From an uncultured Porphyromonadaceae bacterium (GTDB lineage Bacteria; Bacteroidota; Bacteroidia; Bacteroidales; Muribaculaceae): a stretch of DNA of 64,000 bases. The stretch spans positions 7,920 through 71,919 of the forward strand of contig CABUPJ010000013.1 in assembly GCA_902493335.1 (NCBI GenBank). The letters are read 5' to 3'. Made by a program: the position numbers and the translations under genes. The notes beneath the pieces are model-generated. The model made no database searches, had not been told where the DNA came from, and saw only the letters and a program-made list of their open reading frames with translations. Positions 7,342-15,192 of this stretch are shown here, piece after piece (within the stretch, counting starts at the first letter, position 1; each line of letters opens with the position of its first letter).

Positions 7342-8607
7342 ATGCTTACCTTACAGCAAATCAAAGAAAATCCCCAATATATCGTCGAACGCCTTGCCGT
7401 CAAAGGCTTCGACGGCAAAGAGGCCATCGACCGCATCCTCACCCTCGACGAAGACCGCCGTAAATTCCAGCTTCAGAACGACAATCTCGCATCTGAGCTT
7501 AAAAAACTCGCCGACAAAATCGGCGCGCTCATGAAGGCCGGCGAACGCCAGCAGGCCGAAGACGTCAAGGCCACTGTTGCCTCGCTAAAGGCCTCGCAGA
7601 AAGAAATCGCCGACAACCTCGACGCCGCAGCCAGGGAAATCATCGAGATACTCCTCACCGTGCCCAACATTCCCTGTGAGATGGTGCCCGAAGGCAAGAC
7701 CGCGGCAGACAACGTCGTCGAGAAAACCGGCGGCCCGATGCCCGACCTGCCCGAAGACGCCCTGCCCCACTGGGACCTCGCCAAGAAATACAACCTCATC
7801 GATTTTGACCTCGGCGTCAAGATTACAGGCGCAGGCTTCCCGGTCTATATCGGCAAAGGCGCCAAACTCCAGCGCGCACTCATCCAGTTCTTCCTCGACC
7901 GCGCTTCCGAGGCCGGCTATCTTGAGATTCAGCCGCCTTATGTCGTCAACGAGGCATCGGGCTACGGCACAGGCCAGCTGCCCGACAAAGAGGGTCAGAT
8001 GTACCACGTCAACCTCGACAACCTCTACCTCATCCCCACAGCCGAAGTGCCCGTGACAAACCTCTACCGCGACGTCATCCTCACCGACGTGCCCGTCAAA
8101 AACTGCGCCTACTCGGCCTGCTTCCGCCGCGAAGCCGGCAGCTACGGCAAAGACGTCCGCGGCCTCAACCGTCTCCACCAGTTCGACAAAGTCGAAATCG
8201 TGCGTATCGAGAAACCCGAAAACTCTTATGCCGCCCTCGAAGAGATGAAAGACCATGTCCAGTCGCTCCTCGACTCGCTCGGTCTGCCCTGGCACATCCT
8301 GCGCCTCTGCGGCGGCGATATGAGCTTCACCTCGGCCATCACATTCGACTTTGAAGTCTACTCGGCCGCACAGAAACGCTGGCTAGAAGTATCGTCAGTG
8401 TCAAACTTCGAGACCTATCAGGCCAACCGCCTCAAATGCCGCTACCGCGCCGAAGACAAGAAGACACGCCTCTGCCACACCCTCAACGGCTCGGCGCTCG
8501 CTCTGCCGCGCATCATGGCCGCCCTGCTTGAAAACAACCAGACCCCCGATGGCATCGTCGTCCCGGAATGTCTCCGCCGCTACACCGGCTTCGATATCAT
8601 CGACTGA
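7342..8607 (+). CDS. serS: seryl-tRNA synthetase
   Basis: A 421-residue class II aminoacyl-tRNA synthetase of normal length. The N-terminal antiparallel coiled-coil arm that grips the tRNA extra arm spans about residues 30-100. Motif 2 is seen as FRREAGSYGKDVRGLNRLHQ, and motif 3 as NGSALALPRIMAALLEN near the C-terminus. It charges tRNA-Ser and tRNA-Sec with serine. It is the last gene of this rightward unit and is followed at once by a strong hairpin terminator. Confidence 0.98.
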   Translation: MLTLQQIKENPQYIVERLAVKGFDGKEAIDRILTLDEDRRKFQLQNDNLASELKKLADKIGALMKAGERQQAEDVKATVASLKASQKEIADNLDAAAREIIEILLTVPNIPCEMVPEGKTAADNVVEKTGGPMPDLPEDALPHWDLAKKYNLIDFDLGVKITGAGFPVYIGKGAKLQRALIQFFLDRASEAGYLEIQPPYVVNEASGYGTGQLPDKEGQMYHVNLDNLYLIPTAEVPVTNLYRDVILTDVPVKNCAYSACFRREAGSYGKDVRGLNRLHQFDKVEIVRIEKPENSYAALEEMKDHVQSLLDSLGLPWHILRLCGGDMSFTSAITFDFEVYSAAQKRWLEVSSVSNFETYQANRLKCRYRAEDKKTRLCHTLNGSALALPRIMAALLENNQTPDGIVVPECLRRYTGFDIID

Positions 8608-8621
8608 TTCAATGGCACAAT

Positions 8622-8665
8622 AAAAACAAGCAGCGAGAACCCTCCGGCTCTCGCTGCTTGTTTTT
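8622..8665. terminator. bidirectional intrinsic terminator after serS
   Basis: A perfect 17-base stem: the left arm (8622-8638) and right arm (8649-8665) include AAGCAGCGAGA paired with TCTCGCTGCTT, with a 10-base loop. Five A residues on the left and five T residues on the right let it end both serS and the facing AraC-type gene. A sibling hairpin with the same GCAGCGAG core lies at 32061-32087. Confidence 0.9.
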
Positions 8666-8720
8666 ACTCAATGACCCCCCAATGGTTTAGCCCATGATTG
8701 TACTTCGTGCCATTTGAAAA

Positions 8721-9616
8721 TTAGCTGTTGTTGCGGTATTCGGTGGGACTTTGTCCGGTGAGACGTTTGAACATACGTGTGAAGTGAGCCGGATACTGGA
8801 AGCCGAGATCATAGGCTATGGTGCTGACATCGTCTGACGACACGGCCAGACGGTGTTTGGCTTCGGCCACAACCTGACGCATTATCATGTCTTTGGGCGC
8901 CACGCCGGTCTCGCGTTTGACAAGGTCGCTGAAATATCCTGGAGTCAGGTTTGCCGCCTCGGCGAAATCGGCCACGGTGGGTATATTGCCGAGTGTCGCG
9001 CCTCGTCCGTAAAGGCTTTTGAGCTGTCGCTCAAACTGCGCCACAATCTCGGAGTTGACCTTATGGCGCGTGATAAACTGGCGGTCATAGAATCGCGACA
9101 TATATTCGAGCAGTAGCTGTATATTGGCCGAGAGGAGGGCCGCCGAGTGTGAATCGACCGGATAGTCAAGCTCGGCGTCAATCTTGGCGAGACAGTCAAG
9201 GAAAGTGCTTCGCTCTCTGACAGATGCACAGCCTCCATCTGCGAGTAATCGAAGAAATCAAAACCCGATATTTTTTCGCCGAGGGGAGTGCCGTAGATAA
9301 GGTCGGGGTGGAAAAGCAGCCCGATGACGTCGTTCGACACCTCGTTGTCGGGAATCTCGACCTCGACCGTCTGACCCGGAGCGAAAGTGACGACGGTGCC
9401 TTCCTGATAGTCATACTTGCGGCGTCCGTATTTTATGACACAGTTGACGCCGTTTTTGAGAAACAGCGCATAGACGCCATAGGTCAGTCTGAAATGATTG
9501 GGCATTTCGACAGCTTTCTTGAGATCGACGACCGTGACGAGCGGATGACGTGTGGTCAGTCCGTAGAGCTTGTTATATGCATCGATCGAGTCGAGTGTGA
9601 CGGTTTTCTTTTCCAT
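8721..9616 (-). pseudogene. AraC-family transcriptional regulator, frameshifted
   Basis: Two overlapping reading frames encode the two halves of one regulator. The N-terminal cupin-like sensor part (from ATG 9616, MEKKTVTLDSIDAYN) runs to about HLSESE at 9213-9218. The sequence then continues in another frame as TFLDCLAKIDAE..., leading into the AraC DNA-binding domain (PTVADFAEAANLTPGYFSDL, then LGFQYPAHFTRMFKRLTGQSP) that stops at 8721. The break falls in a (CT)3 run (AG repeat on the coding strand); removing one dinucleotide restores a 298-codon frame. In the unshifted frame the first part runs on to 8945 with unrelated sequence. It may be a pseudogene, an assembly or sequencing error, or a switchable repeat. 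The target genes are unknown; the RibD-like gene is divergent. Confidence 0.88.
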
Positions 9617-9619
9617 GTT

Positions 9620-9628
9620 GCAAATATA
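9620..9628 (-). promoter_or_regulatory. -7 element directly abutting the AraC-type start codon
   Basis: On the minus strand TATATTTGC is separated from the ATG at 9616 by only three bases. If used, the transcript would be leaderless or begin inside the first codons. No -33 element was found at the right spacing. Confidence 0.45.
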
Positions 9629-9757
9629 GTCTTTATCCGGCGGTTGTGAAGCGTCATAGGCGATAATGGTAAATATTGGCGCAAAAAATATAAAACGGCT
9701 ATGTAAATAAATGAGTTATTTTGCAACATAGTAATAATCTCAAAATCCAACAAAGCA

Positions 9758-10432
9758 ATGAAACCCTATATAATCTGCCACATGATGCAGAGCGTCGACG
9801 GCCGCATCGCCTGCGACATGGTCGATAAAATCAGCGGCGACGAATACTACGACGCCCTCGACTCGCTCGACTGTCAGGCCCATATCGAAGGGCGCCACTC
9901 ATACCAGATCCACCGCTGCGGCTTTGAAGAATTCAAACCGACCGTTCCGGGCCATATCGCCGAACCTGCGGTCTATGTCGCCGGTTCGGCCGACGTCTAT
10001 AACGTCTCTGTCGACACCCGCGGCACCCTCCTGTGGGACAACGGCGACAACAGCGGCCACATCTGCATCGTCAGCCTCAAGGCATCGCCCGAATATCTCG
10101 ACTACCTGCGCGCCAAGGGCATCTCATATATTGCTGTGGGAGAAGACCGCATCGACCTCGCCCGCGCCGTCGGGATTCTGCACGACAAATTCGGGGTCAG
10201 GCGCATCGCTGTCGTTGGCGGCGGCGAAATCAACGGCGGATTCCTTGCCGCCGGCCTGCTCGACGAAATCAGTGTGATGACAGCACCCGGCATCGACGGG
10301 CGCAAAGGACAGCCGGCGCTTTTCGACGGCATCGCCGACAGCCCGGGATTTTTACCCGCGCGATTGGAATTCAAAGAAGTATCGACTTATCCCAACGGCG
10401 TCCTATGGGCACGTTATAAGGTCGTCCGTTAG
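9758..10432 (+). CDS. RibD C-terminal domain / dihydrofolate-reductase-fold oxidoreductase
   Basis: A 224-residue protein spanning the reductase fold of RibD/DHFR enzymes. The N-terminus has the family strand and loop MKPYIICHMMQSVDGRIA, and the NADPH-binding glycine loop appears as VVGGGEINGGFLAAGLLDEI at about 152-171. It lacks the RibD deaminase half, so it is a stand-alone reductase. Such proteins reduce pteridine- or pyrimidine-like substrates with NADPH; the substrate here is unknown. A -7-like TATTTTGC lies at 9717-9724. The gene is divergent from the broken AraC gene and converges on the DUF389 gene with only seven bases between the stops. Confidence 0.88.
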   Translation: MKPYIICHMMQSVDGRIACDMVDKISGDEYYDALDSLDCQAHIEGRHSYQIHRCGFEEFKPTVPGHIAEPAVYVAGSADVYNVSVDTRGTLLWDNGDNSGHICIVSLKASPEYLDYLRAKGISYIAVGEDRIDLARAVGILHDKFGVRRIAVVGGGEINGGFLAAGLLDEISVMTAPGIDGRKGQPALFDGIADSPGFLPARLEFKEVSTYPNGVLWARYKVVR

Positions 10433-10439
10433 CCGTCGG

Positions 10440-11807
10440 TCAGCGATAGTCGCCCGAGACGATAGTGATGGGACGAGTGTCGAGACGCGCCTCGAGATAT
10501 TCGCGGAATTTTGTCGCCTGCGCTTTGCTCATCGGCGATGTATATTGCGCCAGAACGAGGTTCAGCGTATCGCGTTTACCATTCTCGACATTGCTGACAA
10601 TAGCACGGGTGAAAGCTATGTCACGCACCTGTGGGAAAATGACGCGCAGCTCGGGCGCGATCACCGAACCGATCGTATCGTTGTGGGCGGCCGCGGCACA
10701 GACCGTGCGCAGCGAGTCGATTGTCTGCTGCTGACCGGCGATAGTGGCCTGCGTCACCTGATACATGTCGCGGAGCATCGACGACGACATCGACTCGGCA
10801 TCGGGCATCGTCGAGCCTATCCCCTGGGCGATGCGCAGCCGCGTGCCGCCCAGATGATAGTCGGGCAGCTTGTCTGTCATGGCCAGCAGCAGCGAATCTT
10901 CGGGCAACGGAGCGCCGACAAGGCTGATTGTCAGCTGCCTGTTACCCTTGTTATAATTCGGCTTATAGTTGAGTACCTGAGTGTTGGGGAAATTAAACTC
11001 AGTGTTGACAAACCTGTCGCAGTTTGTGATGAACGTCGACTGCATATACATCGAGTAAGTCATGAAACATGCAGGTATCATCGTCAGGACAGCAATCGTG
11101 TAGACGATATTCTTGACACGTTTGGCACGCACCGGATTCGAGAAATCCTTGACCTGATATTTCATCAGCTTGATACCGATTGTTGTCGCGCAGGCGATAA
11201 AGACCGAGTTGATGAAAAAGAGATAGAGCGCCCCTATAAAATAATTGAACTGCAACGTCGCCAGACCGTAGCCGACCGTACACAGCGGCGGCATAAGAGC
11301 CGTGGCTATGGCCACGCCCGGCAGCACATTGCCTTTGACCCGGCTGCCCGTGGCGAGTATGCCGGCGGCACCGCCGAAAAGAGCGATGAAGACATCGTAG
11401 ATTGTCGGCGACGTGCGGGCAAGCAACTCGCTGTGACCTTCGTTGACCGGCGATATGATAAAATACAGACACGACGTGGCGACGCTGAACAGCGTCGCCA
11501 TCATCAGATTGTGGAATGACCTCTTCATCAGCTCGAAGTCATGCACGCCGACCGCCAGACCTATGCCGATAATCGGGCCCATTAGCGGCGAGATGAGCAT
11601 GGCGCCGATGATGACCGCCGTCGAATTGACATTCAGGCCCAGCGACGCGATAAATATAGCCACAATGAGTATCAGTATATTGACCCCGCGGAACGAAACG
11701 CCCTCGCGAATGGCAGCCTCAGCTTCGGCCTGCGGCAACAGAAAGTCGGTGAGATCAAAATAGCCCTTGACCTTGGTCACCATAGCCTTATAATCAAACT
11801 TTATCAT
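10440..11807 (-). CDS. DUF389 multi-pass membrane protein
   Basis: A 455-residue inner-membrane protein. ATG 11807 (MIKFDYKAMV) is chosen because the in-frame extension to 11846 is not family-like. The DUF389 core, with its glycine-rich helices VIIGAMLISPLMGPIIGIG, FGGAAGILATGSRV and ALMPPLCTVGYG, covers about residues 40-250. It is followed by a soluble C-terminal region of about 190 residues, probably periplasmic. DUF389 is widespread and of unknown function. The gene stands alone and converges on the RibD-like gene. Confidence 0.9.
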   Translation of the reverse strand: MIKFDYKAMVTKVKGYFDLTDFLLPQAEAEAAIREGVSFRGVNILILIVAIFIASLGLNVNSTAVIIGAMLISPLMGPIIGIGLAVGVHDFELMKRSFHNLMMATLFSVATSCLYFIISPVNEGHSELLARTSPTIYDVFIALFGGAAGILATGSRVKGNVLPGVAIATALMPPLCTVGYGLATLQFNYFIGALYLFFINSVFIACATTIGIKLMKYQVKDFSNPVRAKRVKNIVYTIAVLTMIPACFMTYSMYMQSTFITNCDRFVNTEFNFPNTQVLNYKPNYNKGNRQLTISLVGAPLPEDSLLLAMTDKLPDYHLGGTRLRIAQGIGSTMPDAESMSSSMLRDMYQVTQATIAGQQQTIDSLRTVCAAAAHNDTIGSVIAPELRVIFPQVRDIAFTRAIVSNVENGKRDTLNLVLAQYTSPMSKAQATKFREYLEARLDTRPITIVSGDYR

Positions 11808-11890
11808 AATGTGATGATTTTTCCAGTTAATATATGACAGCCGCAAACGCCTGATTGTTCATCAAAACACGCGATTTGCCGCCCCCGTGA

Positions 11891-11921
11891 TTGAGAGTTC
11901 CAAATATATCATTATATTTGC
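11891..11921 (+). promoter_or_regulatory. promoter of the lipoprotein pair
   Basis: TTG (11891-11893), then 19 bases, then TATATTTGC (11913-11921): a good Bacteroidetes promoter, 30 bases upstream of the ATG at 11952. Confidence 0.65.
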
Positions 11922-11951
11922 AAAAATCCTACCTTAAATTCATACAATCTC

Positions 11952-12629
11952 ATGGACATATTGAGAAAAACGATGATTTTTGTAGCCGGAGGCGTGACGG
12001 CATCGGTATTGTTGAACAGTTGTCTGCTTTATGAGACACTGACGTATAAGCCAGGGCCACAGACAAACTACGTTCCACGACGGTATTATGTCGAAGACGT
12101 CAGAGAGTTTTATAATGACGCGCCTATAAAATGGCACGAGGGATATAATCCCGACTCTTTGGGACGACTTGATATCAGAGGTTTTTATACACGTTCGCAA
12201 CTCGATATTTACCCTGACACAGACATAATATTCTATCCTGACGGCTATCTGAGATTCTTTGACAACTGGGGCCTTTATGAAGTAAAAGACGACAAGGTCA
12301 TAGCTGACATATTTTTTTATTCAGATAATAAATATTTTGAAATAACCCCATGGTTTACATATATAGGAATTGTTGAGTTTGAAATTGAAGATTCAGCTCA
12401 CATAAATTGTATAAGCATTAAGAATCCCAAGGAGATAAAAGAAGTTGTAGAATTAAATCGTCGAAATTTTAAATGGAATAATTGGATGTACGGAGGTGTG
12501 CGTATGCCTGATACAATCGTCGATTTGACTAAAGAATGTTCAAATCATTATCGGCTTGTCCGTACAGATGACGTCAAATATTGCGTAAACCGTTTGCTCG
12601 ACACTCAATCGATGATCAGAATGGAATAA
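11952..12629 (+). CDS. hypothetical lipoprotein (orphan family A)
   Basis: A 225-residue predicted lipoprotein: a hydrophobic N-terminus (residues about 8-23) ends in LLNSC, placing the lipidated Cys at 24. The body contains YNPDSLGRLDIRGFY and PDTDIIFYPDGYLRFF; the same spaced pattern (YxPDS...R...GFY...LD...PDT...DG) occurs in the following gene, so the two are paralogues from a tandem duplication. It is clearly more AT-rich and richer in Asn, Ile and Tyr than its neighbours, which suggests acquisition by transfer. I do not recognise the family. Confidence 0.82.
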   Translation: MDILRKTMIFVAGGVTASVLLNSCLLYETLTYKPGPQTNYVPRRYYVEDVREFYNDAPIKWHEGYNPDSLGRLDIRGFYTRSQLDIYPDTDIIFYPDGYLRFFDNWGLYEVKDDKVIADIFFYSDNKYFEITPWFTYIGIVEFEIEDSAHINCISIKNPKEIKEVVELNRRNFKWNNWMYGGVRMPDTIVDLTKECSNHYRLVRTDDVKYCVNRLLDTQSMIRME

Positions 12630-12651
12630 TCTCTAAAAAGTGATTTTAGTT

Positions 12652-13224
12652 ATGAAACGCATAATATATCTGATTACCGTAGTGCTGGCAATAATTATTT
12701 TGCAGAGTTGCTGCCGAAATTGTTTTTTAGGAAGGTATACCCGATATAAATTTGACGAAGCATATAAGCCCGATTCTACATCACGAATTCGTACCGACGG
12801 CTTCTACAGCAATTCTTTAGACACTACAAATCCCGACACCTGCCTTATCCTTGGCAAAGACGGTACGTTTATAATAAAGCATAAATATTTAGGTACGTTC
12901 AACTATGGTATATACTTAGTCGACAATGACACGCTAAAGACATTTATAATGTATCCCGACAATATTTTTTGGCATTGGGCTCCGGAGTATAATGAATTTG
13001 AAATATTTGACAACGGTGATGTATTAAGATGGGCTAAACGGTTTTACTACGGCCGTCAGAAAATCGTTGGAGATTGCGACAACGTTTATTATTTTGTGCC
13101 ATGCTCGATTGAGGTGCCGGGCAATCCCATAAAATATGAAAAATGGATCTGGGCCGATAAAAAGCAATGGAAACAATGGGTCAAAGACCATCCCAGTCAC
13201 GACGATGATGACGATGACTTTTAG
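12652..13224 (+). CDS. hypothetical lipoprotein (orphan family A, second copy)
   Basis: A 190-residue predicted lipoprotein starting at ATG 12652, with a membrane segment and lipobox ending in LQSC. It shares YKPDSTSRIRTDGFY and PDTCLILGKDGTF with the gene just upstream, so it is a diverged paralogue. The C-terminus is strongly Trp/Lys-rich and then ends in a run of six Asp residues and Phe, which could bind cations or be a flexible acidic tail. It is AT-rich like its partner and probably shares its promoter at 11891. Function unknown. Confidence 0.82.
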   Translation: MKRIIYLITVVLAIIILQSCCRNCFLGRYTRYKFDEAYKPDSTSRIRTDGFYSNSLDTTNPDTCLILGKDGTFIIKHKYLGTFNYGIYLVDNDTLKTFIMYPDNIFWHWAPEYNEFEIFDNGDVLRWAKRFYYGRQKIVGDCDNVYYFVPCSIEVPGNPIKYEKWIWADKKQWKQWVKDHPSHDDDDDDF

Positions 13225-13319
13225 AATCATTCCGGCTCAAGCAAAAAGAAACCGAAGGTTCTGTTGATTCGCCAGAGCGCCTCTCCCCGAGCTGAAGCAC
13301 GTTTTTCACCTTGCAGTCG

Positions 13320-14444
13320 CTATAGTTTGTTGCTGAGGTATGCGCGGAGGGGTTCGTCGTAGTATTTGAGGAACAGTCGCGCGAGGATGATCGCACCGAG
13401 GCAGATTGCCACGGCGACGGGCCACGTCTGCGCAAATGTGAGGCCTTCGCTCCACACGTAGGCATAGAAGAGATACATCATCGGATAGTGGATGATGTAG
13501 ACGGGATAGGATATACTGCCGAGGAAACGGCAAACGCGGTCTGAGACGCCGCTACCGTTGGGAGTCGAGGCTCCGATATAGACGACGGCGGGGAAGACGA
13601 GGAGGGTGCAGAATAGGTCGTAGCAGCCGTTAGCTATCGATTTGCCGCCGTCGGCGCTGATGTATGGCATGGCGAGCATGACGACAATCAGGGCCGAGCA
13701 GAGGGCGAAGCCGCAGGCTCCGATACGCACGGGTTTGAAACCGCGGGCCATAAGGAGTCCGGCCGAGAATGAGAACGACAGCCTGAGCAGTCCGCCGACA
13801 AAGCCGTAGTCGGCCATAGACCAGCCGAAGCCCGTATGGTAGCTGCCGCTCATGTCTGAAAGGGTCCAGACAGCCAGTGTGACGCCCGACAGGACGGTGA
13901 AAAGCCGCAGACCGCGATGACTGAGACGATGCAGCCACAGGGCGTAGCAGATGCTGCCTATATATTCGAAGAAGAGCGACCAGCTCGGGCCGTTGAGCGG
14001 GAACATTTCGCCGTTGCCTCTGACCTCGGGCATTGTGCCCGGCAGCGCCGGCAGCATGAACAGTCCGAGCAGGAACGAGACGATGACAGCCGAGGTGCTA
14101 ACGGCTGTGCCGTCCCAGCGCTCGCAGCCCTGGATGATGAAAGAGACGACGCCGAGCATGACACCGATGATGACCATAGGCTGCAGACGTATGATGCGTC
14201 TGACGATAAAGCGTCCGGCAGTCATACCGCGCTGCCAGCGGCTGTCATAGGCGTGGCCGATGACAAAGCCCGAGAGGACAAAAAAGAAGTCGACGGCGAG
14301 GTAGCCGTGGTTGAAACGCTGGTCGACGGGCGACGTGGCGAAAGCCTCGAAAACGTGATACCAGATGACAAGCAGTGCGGCGACGCCGCGCAGCCCGTCG
14401 AGAATCTCGTAGCGATGGCGTGGCGATGCTGTGTCGGTTGTCAT
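13320..14444 (-). CDS. acyltransferase 3 family membrane protein
   Basis: A 374-residue integral membrane protein of the OafA/YrhL-type acyltransferase 3 family. The N-terminal motif YEILDGLRGVAALLVIWYH contains the conserved Arg and catalytic His, and FFFVLSGFVIGHAY follows. About ten hydrophobic helices are present. Such enzymes O-acetylate surface sugars or lipids. It is the last gene of a three-gene leftward cassette, overlapping the PAP2 gene by four bases, which points to modification of LPS or capsule. The exact acceptor is not deducible. Confidence 0.92.
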   Translation of the reverse strand: MTTDTASPRHRYEILDGLRGVAALLVIWYHVFEAFATSPVDQRFNHGYLAVDFFFVLSGFVIGHAYDSRWQRGMTAGRFIVRRIIRLQPMVIIGVMLGVVSFIIQGCERWDGTAVSTSAVIVSFLLGLFMLPALPGTMPEVRGNGEMFPLNGPSWSLFFEYIGSICYALWLHRLSHRGLRLFTVLSGVTLAVWTLSDMSGSYHTGFGWSMADYGFVGGLLRLSFSFSAGLLMARGFKPVRIGACGFALCSALIVVMLAMPYISADGGKSIANGCYDLFCTLLVFPAVVYIGASTPNGSGVSDRVCRFLGSISYPVYIIHYPMMYLFYAYVWSEGLTFAQTWPVAVAICLGAIILARLFLKYYDEPLRAYLSNKL

Positions 14445-15190
14445 AGGAATATGCTGAGCAGTGACGTGAAGCCGATAAAGACGGTCGTCGCCATTGCGGC
14501 GGCCACGATGACGTCACGCACTCTGATGGTGATGGTCATGTCGGGAATCAATGGCGAGAAGGTCCCGGGCATCGCAAGCGAGCGTCCGATGAGCTTCTGG
14601 TCGCTGTTGTCAATGTCGCGGCGCTTGATAAGGCGCATGGCTGTGAGCTGCGCCAGACGATGGCAGATGAAGCCGTAGAACGAACCAATGGTCGCGCCGA
14701 CGAGTATGTCACCCGGATAATGTACGCCGAGATACATGCGCGAATAGCTGTTGAGCATGGCCCAGCCGAAGATGACGAGCGTAAAACCGCGGCGCCTGAC
14801 GACGAGCGACAGAAATATCGCCAGGGCAAACGAGTTGGCGGCGTGACACGAAGGGAAGCCGTAGCGGCCGCCCCGGTAGCCGTCGACGACGGTGACAAAC
14901 TCGCTGAGCGGGTTGTTGGGATTGGACGGGCGCAGGCGCTCGAATATCGGACGCAGCACAGTGGCGCAAGTCTGGTCGGTAAGGGCGATGGCGGCCACAA
15001 GCATCACGACGAAGACGCCGGCGCGCAGCGGATTGTATTTCTTGAAGAAAAGCAGCAGTATCAGCGCATACATCGGCGCCCAGATGAAACGGCCGGTGAA
15101 AAGCATCATGAAGCGGTCGAGGAAGGGCGTATGGAAGCTGTTGAAAAACAGCAGCAACTGTGAGTCGAGATCTATCAGTGTGTCAAGCAT
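14441..15190 (-). CDS. PAP2-family membrane phosphatase
   Basis: A 249-residue multi-pass membrane phosphatase. Catalytic motifs are visible: C1 as R80-x6-RP (PIFERL between), where Arg replaces the usual Lys; C2 as PSCH (113-116) in place of PSGH; and C3 as SR (150-151), His157 and Asp161 in SRMYLGVHYPGD. Family members dephosphorylate undecaprenyl diphosphate, phosphatidic acids or lipid A. Its position between a phosphotransferase-like gene and an acyltransferase favours a lipid A or lipid carrier substrate. Activity with Arg in C1 is plausible but not guaranteed. Confidence 0.92.
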   Translation of the reverse strand: MLDTLIDLDSQLLLFFNSFHTPFLDRFMMLFTGRFIWAPMYALILLLFFKKYNPLRAGVFVVMLVAAIALTDQTCATVLRPIFERLRPSNPNNPLSEFVTVVDGYRGGRYGFPSCHAANSFALAIFLSLVVRRRGFTLVIFGWAMLNSYSRMYLGVHYPGDILVGATIGSFYGFICHRLAQLTAMRLIKRRDIDNSDQKLIGRSLAMPGTFSPLIPDMTITIRVRDVIVAAAMATTVFIGFTSLLSIFL

Positions 15191-15192
15191 GG

